A stretch of DNA of 64,000 nt from Trichomonas vaginalis G3 (Eukaryota > Parabasalia > Trichomonadida > Trichomonadidae). Positions within the stretch are counted from its first letter, which is position 1, and every line of letters begins with the position of its first letter. The notes below the pieces were generated by a model. That model saw only the letters and a program-made list of their open reading frames with translations, had not been told where the DNA came from and made no database searches. The stretch covers positions 24,458,082-24,522,081 of the forward strand of contig NC_067207.1 in the NCBI RefSeq assembly GCF_026262505.1, read 5' to 3'. The translations under genes and the position numbers were made by a program. Below, in pieces: positions 27,159-38,114 of this stretch.

Positions 27159-27624
27159 TCAATCAAAAATTTCATTGAACAAGAAACATGTCGAAGAATC
27201 TTCTGAACTATCATCATCAATTAAATATATTACTAAATCTGGTGCACTCAAAACTGGAATTATGTTATAAAACTGAGTCATGAAGATAAATTTCTGTTCT
27301 GAGAAAACAACCATGTCATATAAGGTATGCAATATCTGTTCTGCTAAGTTGAAAGGTATATTCATGGACTTATACAATCCAATAATTGCTCTGTAATCAT
27401 TTGTGGAATTAGATGATATATCTGTGAAATATAATGAAAACTTAGATATCTTTGACCAGATCTATGTTTTCTTAATTAAAGGCAGATTTAAAATCATAAT
27501 AAATCTGACATGGATCAAAATTGACCTTAATGAACTTTGATTTCTCGAATATTGATTTATTCGGTTCCTTTTCATTCTGGTCACGTTCTTTAGGAATTTG
27601 TTCAAATTTATCTTTGTAATCCAT
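27159..27624 (-). pseudogene. Degenerate hypothetical host gene
   Basis: A minus-strand start MDYKDKFEQIPKERDQNEK leads into SIFEKSKFIKVNFDPCQIYY, then the reading breaks; farther on a second stretch reads NIPFNLAEQILHTLYDMVV, SAPDLVIYLIDDDSSEDSS. Several stops and frame changes separate the two, so this is a decayed gene of unknown family. Confidence 0.45.
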
Positions 27625-29423
27625 GAAGAATACAATTAATATTTCGATATCTTCTATTTATGGCTGCAAAGCCTGTGTATATGTATGGCAAATACATGTT
27701 TTATTTCTGAAAGCAGATCTAGTAATATAAAGCAACCATATCAATGTCTTCTTCGTTTCGTAAAAGAGTATATATGTAGATCTTCTGATATGTATTTTTC
27801 AAATTTTATAATGATTTTTTCTTGATTAGAATATAGATCATATTCATCAACTGCATGAAACTGAATTTCACATTCACCAATATTAATTTCGCTTGTAATT
27901 GGAATATAATATTCAACTTTTTGGGCTGTTTTATTATGAAGACTAATGTTAACAAGATTTCCGATTGTGTGATTGAGATCGTGATAAATACTAATATTGC
28001 TATTTCCATCAATATCTAAAACATTAAGAACGAATTTAATAAAATTATCCCTGTTAATATAAACAGGTAATGATGGTCCTTCGATAATTTTAATTTCTGG
28101 CTTGTTATACTCGTAATTGAATTCTGTATTGTCTGAAACACAACAACCATGATTATCACAACATACTATGGAAATACGATGTTTTCCTTGTGAAAGATTA
28201 TCTGGAATAGAAATATCGATACTGAATGGACTATCTGCTGATATTGGCATATAATTGTCTGAATTTCCGTCAATACTATAGGTAAAACTAAAATCGACAT
28301 CACCATCGAAATCTGAAACAGTACCTGAAACTGGAATTATGTTATCTATATTGTGAAAAAATGTTCGATTACTTAGATTTGAAACTGTTAGAACTGGACT
28401 ATTGTATTCGTAATTAAATGTTTTATTACCTGAAACACATTTATTAGTATTGTCACAGCATTTAATGATAAGTTGATGTTCTCCAGACGAAAGATTATTA
28501 GGAATAGGAATGCTGAGTTCAAAAGGATAATTAGAATTGCTCTTGATATTAACTTGACTAGTGTAATTTATGCCTTCAACAATTGTTCCTGTAACTGTGA
28601 TATTGTCAATTATGTCAAAATCTGAAACGCTTCCTGAAACCAAAATTACACTATCATTTTTGTGTACATATCTGTCTTTGTCTGTATGAAATTCCCTTAG
28701 AATCGGAAAGTTTCTATAGAATTTGAATAGCTCAGATTTTACTTTTATGGATTTATTATCTGATTGGGCCCAGACTTCCAATATATAATTGCCTTCATTA
28801 GATATTGTTTGTGGAAAAGAACAGTTTCCAGAAAAACTAAATGTGTGATTTGAATTCCATGTTATTATGCTATGAAAGTTAGCAAGTTCATTTCCAATAC
28901 TACATCTGAGATTTAAATCTGATGGACAAATTCCCCTTCCATTAATTTGGATACCGCTATCTATAGTTTTGTTGAAATGATTTTGTTTGAGTTTTTCTAA
29001 AGTCATAGTTAAAGGTATTTCATAATAAAATGCTATTGAAACTGTATTTGATTTCAGATTATCTGTATATAATATGTTGCAGGTAATTAGATGCTCCCCG
29101 TTTGATAAATTGGGAGGAATGCCAATGGGAAATGAAACTTTATTAGTAAGTTTTGTTTCTATATTGGATGTATAATTCATATTATCAATTCTAATTTTAA
29201 GTTGATATTGTCCTTTAATGTCTTGATCAAATTCAAGAGTGATAGTGATATTTATATCTTCCCCAAATATTTATTTATTTTTATCAATTGAAATACCTTT
29301 CAAATAAATTAATTGGTAATCTGCATAGCAATGCGCTGTAACAAAATGTGCAATGTCAATATGTTTTGGATTTGTAACGTCGTTATTTATAATTACATTG
29401 CCAACATTTTTTGTTGTGAAATA

Positions 29424-29432
29424 TCTATTGTC
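29424..29432. repeat. 9-bp target site duplication, left copy
   Basis: TCTATTGTC here is repeated at 30639-30647, directly flanking the inserted element. Confidence 0.85.
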
Positions 29433-30638
29433 TAGGGATGCGTTAAACACGCCATTTGACCGGGCGTACATTTTTTTTGTTCGCCCAAAAATTTCGCCAT
29501 TTGAGAAATTCAAAAATTAAAAATCAAATCTTAATCTTGATTTTTTTATTTTCGTGATTTTTTTGAAACTTACATAAGCGATGAAATACTTTTTTTTAAG
29601 TAATCGTTTATTATATATAAATATATCTTAATAAATTTAATTCCTTAAGGTAGAGCGTGTTCAAATTTAAAATCTCATACAATATTTTCTTAATGGCGTA
29701 TTTTTCTGAGGTCGCCCAAATAAAGGCGAATTCAAAATTGAGAACTCCAAGGCGTATGGCGAGTATTCAAAAAGTACGCCACTTACAAAATATTGAATGT
29801 GGATTATCAATTTTTTGGCGTGTTCAATTTCAAATTTTGATATTTATGTTTATTTTATTCAGTATAATGCTAAGAATTAAAATATAAAATTCATAGAATT
29901 TTTTCTTTGAAAATATTTTACATTTTTATTAGACCACTCCTAGACTAGTCATCAGGTTCTCCTCAGATCATCCTCAGACTACTCCTTATCAGATTACTCA
30001 TCATCCTCAGACTACTCCTTAGACCCCTCCTCATCAGACTACTCCTCAGATCTTCCTCATAAGACTCCTCCTCAGATCTTCCTCCTGAGACTACTCTTCA
30101 GACTACTCCTTAGAGTCCTCCTCATCAGACTAGTCCTCAGACTACTCCTGAAACTACTCCTCAGATTATCCTCAAACTACTCCTCAGATTATCCTCAAAC
30201 TACTCCTCAGTCTAATCCTCAGACTCCTCCTCAGATTATCCTCAAACTACTCATCGGTCTAATCCTCAGACTCCTCCTCAGATTATGCTCAGATTATCCT
30301 CAAACTCCTCAGATTATCCTCAGATTATCACTTTACATATATATATCGATAACTAAATAATTACTTATTATACTTTCTTTATTTTTTTTTAATTTTAAAA
30401 TAATATTAATATATCTTTCTACGTTTAATGATGAAAAGAGAAAGAGGAGTAAAAAGAGGAAAGAGAAAAGAAAGAGAGAGAAAAAAAAGAGAAAGAAAGA
30501 AAGAAAAAGGACGGTGATAATTTTGTATTGTTTTGTTATTCGGCCGAATGGCGGGTACGAAGTAGCCGCCATTCGGCCCCAAAAATGGCGTATTATTCTA
30601 TTTTTAAACGGTCATGGCGTAAAACCGTCGCATCCCTA
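29433..30638. mobile_element. Mutator-like non-autonomous element (1.2 kb)
   Basis: Ends TAGGGATGCG and CGCATCCCTA are inverted repeats, with further similarity in ACGCCAT and GACCG just inside, and the element is flanked by 9-bp duplications TCTATTGTC. Nine-bp duplications are typical of MULEs, which are known in trichomonads. It carries no transposase. Inside are GGCG-rich subterminal stretches (29690-29790, 30540-30620), a minisatellite (29935-30330) and a GA-rich tract (30430-30515). It interrupts the surface-protein gene at a point where the reading frame is otherwise continuous. Confidence 0.8.
29935..30330. repeat. CTCAGACTACTC-type minisatellite
   Basis: About 400 bp built of degenerate units of roughly 12-15 bp around CTCAGACTACTCCT and CTCAGATTATCCT. 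It lies inside the Mutator-like element. Confidence 0.9.
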
Positions 30639-30647
30639 TCTATTGTC
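30639..30647. repeat. 9-bp target site duplication, right copy
   Basis: TCTATTGTC, identical to 29424-29432. Confidence 0.85.
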
Positions 30648-31646
30648 ATATTTTTGAACGAAACAAGAAAAAATGCCAATAGATGATGATTGAGTATCTG
30701 CATAAAAAAGTGAATAACCTTCATTACTGGCGAAAACACTATCTCGTATAATTACAATTTTTATTGAATAAATAACTCCATTAAACTTGTCTGTTTCAGA
30801 TTTTGAGCATTTGTTTGAAATAATATTACAATGAGAAATATTTGTTCGGTAATCAAAATGACGTAAGCAATTATTATGAGTAGCTGTGTTGTTTGCAAAA
30901 TTTGAATATAAAACTCTAGCATCTATAGTATAATCTCCTCCAATATTATAAACAGAATTATCAGAGTTCGTAAATGAATAAGAAATGTTTACATTTTGAA
31001 TAATATTGTCGCCATAATGTTGTAGTATTGGTCCGGTATCACCTTGACTTTCAGTGATTGTCGATTCATTTAAGTAGTTTTTATATATTTTATCGCGAAG
31101 TGTAGAAATGTATGAATGTGGGTATTTTGCAACGCCTCTAGAATTAATACTGCAGACACGATACTGAACGCACTGACCGGTTTGTTGGCGAATATTTCCG
31201 CCCCAGACATTACCATCAGAAATGGAATTTGAATCAAAAACGCAATTAGAGATTAAAGTTACATAATCATTATTTTGTTCGTCGTAGATATTGATAATTT
31301 GACTAGTATGGCCTGTAAAAAATACATCATGAACGTGAATTATTTTTGCATTTGTTCGAAGAACTTGATTCGATGTATGTTCGTATGGAGACTGTCCGCT
31401 GAAGTATGATTCCCAAATATCATTTGGAGAGCTAAGTACTAAATGGTAAAATATCAACTGTATAATTTTAAGGGTAAAATTTGAAAGCCTCAGAAAATTG
31501 AGAGAATTTGGATTAAGAAAATTTAAAAACAATTTTTAAATTTGCTTGTGGATGTAATGAATCTATCACCAAAATCAGCATAATATAGTAATCTAAAGCA
31601 CCATTTCAAAATTCAAGTTTGCAAAACAATTTTTTACAATAATAAC

Positions 31647-32570
31647 AAAGGTGACTAAACTCCTTTCGCCGATCCGATTTGCTCCATATTTAAAATATAG
31701 CTTGCATATGTAGAAGAAAAGCTAATTTTGAAGTACGCCCGAAATCCACCAACAGGATTTCGAGCTACTAAAAAGGTACTTTTAAATGTGATTTTTTTTT
31801 ATAAAAAATTAAATTTATTTTAAGATCAGACTAAAAACTAATTTTATGGAAAATCTATATCGACAAATTTATTACTTATTGGGTATATAGATTTTTTGAT
31901 TATGGCGATTATGTCTGATATGCTTCCAATAAGCCAAAACACATTTCATACTGATTTCTATAAAAGGTATCTTTATTATAGAAGTGTAAGCTATATCTGT
32001 TTGTTTTTTTATTATAACAAATTCAAAATTCTCTTATAAGGACTAGATGAAATCTGTATTATTAAATCATTAGCTAAATGAAGGTTCAAATAGAAAGTAA
32101 ATATCAATTTATATGATACTGAAACCAAATAGTTCTTTTAATAAAAGATAACACGCTGAAAATTATTGAGTATTTGCAAATCTCAAAAATCTATTGGTGA
32201 ATTTGGCTCAACTTTTAAAATTATAACATCCATATCAAATCATAAAAGCAGACAAAAATTAAAGCCAAACCTATCGGCCAATTTTTTTTTGATATTTTGA
32301 TTTTTGAGGTATACTTTTAAAAGTGGATTTAAAGCACTTATGAAAAAACATTAACTTCTGTCGTTATGATTATTGATTTAGACAATAATGATTTTAATCT
32401 TTGATTATCAAAACACTAAAGTCATCTTTTTAACATTTGCTTGGTAGCATTAACTCAAGTCTAAAGTACTATTTTATGTGGCACTCTTAGAATTTTTGTA
32501 TTCATTGTACACGCTGAAATAGTACCATTAAAGTTATGGCGGACTTTCAAAAAATAGTTTGGTCACCTTT
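31647..32570. mobile_element. hAT-like MITE with 8-bp target duplications
   Basis: The left end AAAGGTGACTAAACT is matched inverted at the right end (AGTTTGGTCACCTTT) with one difference, and ATAATAAC occurs directly outside both ends (31639-31646 and 32571-32578). An 8-bp duplication is typical of hAT elements. The 924-bp body has no coding frame, so it is non-autonomous. The surrounding intergenic DNA (31533-31646, 32571-32788) holds nothing else recognisable. Confidence 0.7.
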
Positions 32571-32788
32571 ATAATAACTGGAATTACATTCTACCTCTTC
32601 AAAAGCATTTCATCCTTGACATATTTTGTACGCATGACCAAGTGTTAATAGAAATTTCTATTCTATACTTAATGTCTTAAAAAAAATGAAATCAATAAGA
32701 TCTGTTTTCATTTTGATATTCAAAAAAGATTATTAAGAATAATTTCATGATAGTATTTAGTATAGAGAACAACAAAATCATATTTCAT

Positions 32789-33625
32789 TTACAAAAAAGA
32801 AATATTCGTGTTAATATTAATAGTAATATTATCATTTTTAAGCGGAAACGCTTCGGATTTAATATTCAAAATGCGAACATTAGTTCCAGCAAGTTTGAAA
32901 GGTTTTTCAGGAGGATGAAATCTGTAATCTTCAAATCTAAGAGGAATCCACATCTTTTCTCTCCAGTCTAGAATACTATTATATCTAGAAACATCAGGAG
33001 ATGGATCAGTACATATATTTTTATTAGTTAAATCGATAAAAATTTTTTCACTTGTGAGATAATCGGTATTTTTGAAATCAGATCTAATAAAGTCTGAAGA
33101 TATGCTTAGTTCTGCAAAAAAATACTGCTCTGGTGTATTTCTGAAGTCAATAATAGAAGTAATGATTTTTCCGTTAATAAATTCTAATTTGAAATTCGAA
33201 AGTAAAGTATAAAACATCTTACCTATTTTACACTTCTCCAAATCTTGTAAAATTGGACAAATGTGTTGTTTATATTCGAATTCTATGCGTTTATCTGTTT
33301 TATCTTCAATAGAAAAGTATTCCGGCCAAAATTTAATTATAATTGATGCTCTTTCTTGATATGTATCGAAGTTTGGTGTGAGAATATTGAAGGATTTAAA
33401 ATCGTTGTCTGGCAATGACTCCAAGAAAAATGTTAATCTGTCAATATATGGCTGAACATCTAGATTTTTATAGCTTCCGTTGTCTAGATTTTGTCTAACA
33501 ATTTCGAATGATGATTTAAAAACTTTTTCGTAAATGTCAGTAGACATCATCTGCTCAGCTTTAGATTCGTTAGTTTTATGGCTGGCATTTCCATTCATAA
33601 ATCCAACCCTCTGCCAAGAACTCAT
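32789..33625 (-). CDS. Hypothetical host protein
   Basis: 278 residues from MSSWQRVGFMNGNASHK, chosen over an upstream Met because TCAAGTTTTG lies directly before it, as trichomonad genes usually have a very short leader. Acidic/helical protein with segments EKVFKSSFEIVRQNLDNG, RLTFFLESLPDNDFKSF, KFWPEYFSIEDKTDKR and SILDWREKMWIPLRFEDYRF. No family recognised. Intact frame suggests a working host gene. Confidence 0.6.
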   Translation of the reverse strand: MSSWQRVGFMNGNASHKTNESKAEQMMSTDIYEKVFKSSFEIVRQNLDNGSYKNLDVQPYIDRLTFFLESLPDNDFKSFNILTPNFDTYQERASIIIKFWPEYFSIEDKTDKRIEFEYKQHICPILQDLEKCKIGKMFYTLLSNFKLEFINGKIITSIIDFRNTPEQYFFAELSISSDFIRSDFKNTDYLTSEKIFIDLTNKNICTDPSPDVSRYNSILDWREKMWIPLRFEDYRFHPPEKPFKLAGTNVRILNIKSEAFPLKNDNITININTNISFL

Positions 33626-33652
33626 CAAAACTTGACACTTTTTTCCCCACAA

Positions 33653-34707
33653 AGTGAAATTGATTGTTAACTCATCATATTACAAGTATTCAAGCATGAT
33701 CCATTATAATATGATGGCTTATTCTGGTTGAAAAGACTAAAATATGAGGAAGGGAAATCAGAGAGTAAAATATCAATAATATTGCATTTAAATCTTCTAA
33801 ATTTGGATAATATCTCAGAACATCAAATCAACTTATTCTCCACAGTATATGCAACATATTCTCTTGTAGAAGTCCTTATGCAAACTGTCTGTATGAATAT
33901 ATCTCCACCTTGTTGGCCTTTCAGGAATTATATATATATAATCCAAATCTCGTTTCCCATAAACGCTAGATTTTTTACCTTAAGATATATTTCCCAGCAC
34001 TTTTCTCGATCTTTGTTTAATTATAAGATCAAACTTATTTGAGATATTTAATATGAAAAAAACTTTTGTTTGAGTATTATATCAGTATATATTGCATTGT
34101 AACAGAATTTCTCCAATTGAGCTTAATTCTTACTGCAATTTTTTTTTATTTTGAATGTCATTCCTGCTAGTGTTATGCAATAAAAAGCATTCGGAATGGA
34201 ATATGATGTACAAGACACATGTTTGAAGAAATTATTGAGAAATTAGATCACCCCCATATTGACAAATTGTTAGTAAAATTAATTTTTATGCTAATTAATA
34301 TACATTTTTGTCGTTATAATTTCGCAAAATGAGGCAGTCTCGTGTCAAAATTTAAATTTTTAGATAAAATATAAGAAAATTATAAGATATTTCATTTGAT
34401 TCAAACTCTAAAACGTACAGACGAATTTTTATTTTCTCTGCATAGTATGCTTTATATTTGTCCATACTATCTGCCATTTTAACCACATCGAAAAATTAAT
34501 AACAGATTTGAAGTGTCAGTACCTTTAACTTATTTCATATTAGGTTTAAATTGAATGGCCAAATAGGATTGAATAATAGACCATTGCTCTATATAACTTC
34601 AAATAATCTCATATATAAGGCATAACTTTCATATTTTCATTTTATATAAAATGATAAAAAGATTTTTATAGGAAAATAAAAAGGTATTTTAATGTAATAA
34701 AGAATAA
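33653..34707. other. Intergenic DNA, no gene seen
   Basis: About 1 kb between two minus-strand genes; small frames here have no protein-like features. Confidence 0.5.
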
Positions 34708-36405
34708 TTAGAATTCATTTGATAAACTATCAGCTAATTTTCTATTATTTTCTTCGATTTCTTTTGGTATTCTGAGGAATTCGACAGGATCCTTTGCGAG
34801 GTTACTGAAGCTCTTCAAGTAATTTGCAAAAGATAGACGACAGTTGAATAAACGCTGGAAAACTGTGGAAATGTATTTCTTTTCTTTCAAATTCTCATGA
34901 GAAACAGGATTTGGTTTATATATAATGAAGTCATACATTGTATCGAAATAGAAAACAGCATCATTGTATTTAATACCTTTATTCGGATCTGCGTTCGTAT
35001 TCAAATTAATTAAACAGGTACTCAACACTGTAAATGCATTTTCAAGGCATTCCTTAGTTTCTCCATTCTTAAAAGGACAATCTGGTTGGAATGTGGTAGG
35101 AGGATCATTTTCTGCATTGAATTTGAAGTTATTAAGAACATTTTCACGAGATTTCATGAACTTCAGCTCAATTATTGCTACTAAAAGTGGATAGTAGACT
35201 GGAATTTCGCTTGCAACAACGTCATTGTGGAATTCCAAGAAATCTGCGATCCAAGAATCGGAATTAAGATCATCCTTTGTAATTAGTTTGCTTCTGAGGG
35301 TATTCATGATTTTTCCGATCGATGCATTGATACCTGTTTTGAATAAATCCAGAATATTTTTCCTGATTAAGTTATAATCAGTTTTGAGTTTATTTTTCTC
35401 TGAAGGAATAACTTTGTGAATGAAGTTTCTTAAAAGGGAAGCTTGGTATTGGTCCATATCCATCTGTAAGTTGTAAATCGATTCTTCAAGTTGATCTAAG
35501 ATCCTTTTATCTTCTTTTGATGACTTTTTGATCTCTTCAAAGTTTGTTCCGATCACTTCTACCGGATACTTAACGATGTAGAGGTTTTTATGATCTGGTT
35601 TCTTAATTTGTTGGTCAAAGAGGATCGAATAGTCTGTCTGTGATATTAGGTTGATGCAATATTCAGCTGGGAATATATTTCTGAAGCTGGGAAGCTCTGT
35701 GTAAGCTTTTCCGATTTCATCTTTTACTGCATCAAAAATTTCTCCAAAATTAACATCAGCAAAGTTGTCAACATCATTGTACTGCGAATGGGCGAATTCT
35801 TCTATAAGATTTGGCAAAAAATTATTTACAAAGAATTTTTTCTTATTCTCATCAGTTTCGAGGAGTTTGTAAGCCTTGATGTTATAGTCCGTAAGGTAGG
35901 AGAATGATTCTATAAGGCTTTTCGAAATTTTGACTTGTTTGAAATTTTCGTCTGCAACACTAGTAAAAGAACAGATGCTTTGGAATACACTGTAGATAAA
36001 AGATGAATTGTTCATCCACATTGATGCAATAAGATCAGGTAAGTTTGGATGATTTAAATTCATCTCCAAAAATTTCAAAGATTTCGCAGATGGTTCGTTG
36101 CAAATATTGTATTGGCATAATGCTGGGAATGTCGACCAAATAAATGACTTTCTCTTTAATTCATCGCCTGTATCTGAAAAAATTTCAACGAAATGCTCTT
36201 TGAGCTTTTCAAGATCGATTAAGCCTGTATTAAGAAATTGACCTTGAATACTAAAATTGCATTTTGAGGATTTGAGACCTAATTTAGTACAATTCCTGTA
36301 ATAAGAAAGGAAAAATCCATTAATTGCTTGTTTAACAACAATGTTCGACACTGTAAAATGAAAGCCTTGAATTACGCGATCTATTGGTTTTATTAACTCT
36401 GTCAT
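34708..36405 (-). CDS. Large helical hypothetical host protein
   Basis: About 565 residues from MTELIKPIDRVIQGFHF; the Met is directly preceded by CCGTCA, an initiator-like TCA. A Met 23 codons upstream is also in frame. The protein is mainly helical, with segments KRKSFIWSTFPALCQYNIC, LPDLIASMWMNNSSF, FPAEYCINLISQTDY and a central coiled-coil-like part (ILDQLEESIYNLQMDMDQY). It has no membrane segment. Layout recalls trichomonad cytoplasmic scaffolding or GTPase-regulator proteins, but no domain could be identified, so function is left open. Confidence 0.65.
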   Translation of the reverse strand: MTELIKPIDRVIQGFHFTVSNIVVKQAINGFFLSYYRNCTKLGLKSSKCNFSIQGQFLNTGLIDLEKLKEHFVEIFSDTGDELKRKSFIWSTFPALCQYNICNEPSAKSLKFLEMNLNHPNLPDLIASMWMNNSSFIYSVFQSICSFTSVADENFKQVKISKSLIESFSYLTDYNIKAYKLLETDENKKKFFVNNFLPNLIEEFAHSQYNDVDNFADVNFGEIFDAVKDEIGKAYTELPSFRNIFPAEYCINLISQTDYSILFDQQIKKPDHKNLYIVKYPVEVIGTNFEEIKKSSKEDKRILDQLEESIYNLQMDMDQYQASLLRNFIHKVIPSEKNKLKTDYNLIRKNILDLFKTGINASIGKIMNTLRSKLITKDDLNSDSWIADFLEFHNDVVASEIPVYYPLLVAIIELKFMKSRENVLNNFKFNAENDPPTTFQPDCPFKNGETKECLENAFTVLSTCLINLNTNADPNKGIKYNDAVFYFDTMYDFIIYKPNPVSHENLKEKKYISTVFQRLFNCRLSFANYLKSFSNLAKDPVEFLRIPKEIEENNRKLADSLSNEF

Positions 36406-36728
36406 TGACGGGAAAAATGCGAAATTGTTGGAAATATTATTCTTTTCAAAATTGATAAAATTGTTAAAAATCAAAAATAATAATCAGTTAAGAGCAACAT
36501 TTAAAACCTGCTAATTAAAATTTTGGTGAGATAAAAATTTATAAATTTTCCAAAGAATATTCACCTTTCTGACACTTTTTAGGGGTGATTATCTTACTAA
36601 ATATCATATCTATAAGGGTTAGTTTCACCAAACAAGGCTCCAGAAAGGACTTTATCGCTTCAAAAACAAATAATTTTATCAAATAAAATAAGATACTGTG
36701 AAATCTTTATAATTGAAACAAAATGTGC

Positions 36729-37862
36729 TTATGACGAGACATATATCATATGACCTCTTGAGTTAAAAACAATATTTTCATATATTTCATCAAACTCTTT
36801 TTGAAATAATAAAATATTGAATGCTTTGACTGAAAAATCATCAGTAGTTTTCATAAAAATCCCATCAATATGATCTACTACATCGAAGTACCCTTTATAT
36901 CTAAGTATTCTTAGAATTAGAGGATCAAAATTAAATTGGCTCAAAATGGAATTATTCTCTATTAAATCTTTGAAGATCTTCTCTAACTTTCGTTTATGTT
37001 TGAAATGAAAGTCAGTCTCAAGGAGTGGGATATATTTTGGGCTTATTTTGATATCAATTTGACTTATGTTAAATTCAGGAGGTATTGGGACGTTAAAATA
37101 TTTGTGAGCAACATATATATTCCTTGCTAATGAGATATCATGAAATCCATGTATTTTCAAAGAATTTGAAATTATTGATTCTGCTACTTTCTTATAAAGT
37201 TCATTATGAGTAAGAAAGTATAAAGAATACATTTCTAAGTATCCTGCTGCAGTGTCCGAGTAAGAAGACTGAGTTTCAAAGATATTTGTTTTGCATTTTT
37301 TGTTTTTGAGATTTATCAGTTGACATTTATATATATTTCCTTTTGATATGTATAATATCTGCTGTGCAATATCTATTGCCAAATTATAAAAATATCTCTT
37401 ACCTGTTAATAAATAAGAAGAAAGAAAAGGAGCAAGATATCTTTCTATTAACGTTCTTGTTTTCATCCACGATAACTCCTGCGAATTATAGAATGATTTC
37501 AAAAATAATTGAATTTTTTCTGTTGATGTTGTATTTAGTAGAATAATCAAAGGTAATGATTCAATAAATTTTGGCATTTCTTCGATAATAGCATTCTTAT
37601 TGAGCATTTGTTGAAAATCTGTAATCTTTATTAAAATCGTATTGTTAATTGTTGTAAATAATGGATAAATCAGTAGCTTTGATCGAACGGAATTTAAGTC
37701 ATGGGAAAATGGTAGTGAGTTCTGATAAAAATTATAATATGGAAAGGGTTGTTTTAAAAATAGGAAGAAATTGATATAGAAGTAGAAAGAAATGAGTATA
37801 ACTATAAGATGTACTGCACATTTTTTGATATTCTTTCTGCTTAATCTAAAAAGGTGATACAA
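36729..37862 (-). CDS. Membrane-anchored GH47-like (alpha/alpha-barrel) protein
   Basis: 377 residues. Residues about 15-36 are a strong hydrophobic segment after a basic N-terminus (SRKNIKK), giving a type II membrane topology with lumenal or extracellular C-terminus. The body resembles class I alpha-mannosidases of family GH47: LIERYLAPFLSSYLLTGKRY followed by AIDIAQQIL, and YSDTAAGYLEMYSLYFLTHN with YKKVAESI, the paired helices of the barrel. It is shorter than usual and I could not locate the catalytic acidic residues with confidence, so it may be a non-catalytic or EDEM-like relative acting on glycoproteins in the secretory pathway. Confidence 0.5.
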   Translation of the reverse strand: MYHLFRLSRKNIKKCAVHLIVILISFYFYINFFLFLKQPFPYYNFYQNSLPFSHDLNSVRSKLLIYPLFTTINNTILIKITDFQQMLNKNAIIEEMPKFIESLPLIILLNTTSTEKIQLFLKSFYNSQELSWMKTRTLIERYLAPFLSSYLLTGKRYFYNLAIDIAQQILYISKGNIYKCQLINLKNKKCKTNIFETQSSYSDTAAGYLEMYSLYFLTHNELYKKVAESIISNSLKIHGFHDISLARNIYVAHKYFNVPIPPEFNISQIDIKISPKYIPLLETDFHFKHKRKLEKIFKDLIENNSILSQFNFDPLILRILRYKGYFDVVDHIDGIFMKTTDDFSVKAFNILLFQKEFDEIYENIVFNSRGHMIYVSS

Positions 37863-38114
37863 ATTCGATCAGATTCAACCTAAAAAATGATAAAATTTAT
37901 TGATTTTGTGGTTGATTTTAGATGTCCAATAACAAGGTTTCATGATCATTTATTAATTTTAATCAGATGTGATAAAATTTTGATCAAAGTTTTCAAATAA
38001 TCTATTTGAGACATTTGTTTCCTATCAAAAATGTTATCCTAATAAGATTAATGCTATTTACTACTTCCTTTTATGTTATTATTTTTTCAATGATTAGACG
38101 TTTATTATCTCAAA

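Larger units (their letters stand above)
27741..31532 (-). pseudogene. Large trichomonad surface-type protein, interrupted by a transposon
   Basis: N-terminal part (30648-31532): hydrophobic leader (TLKIIQLIFYHLVLSS), then a right-handed beta-helix-type region (NCVFDSNSISDGNVWGG, QCVQYRVCSINS, ISHCNIISNKCSKS) as in trichomonad polymorphic membrane proteins. C-terminal part (27741-29423): repeated Ig/cadherin-like domains with VSGSVSDFD, PNNLSSGEHQLIIKCCD and NKTFNYEYN motifs and many N-glycosylation sites. The two parts are separated by a 1.2-kb element (29433-30638) with 9-bp duplications. There is also an in-frame TAA at 29271-29273, no ATG at the 5' end, and no membrane anchor at the C-terminus (TKRRRH end), so the gene is dead. 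Confidence 0.75.
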
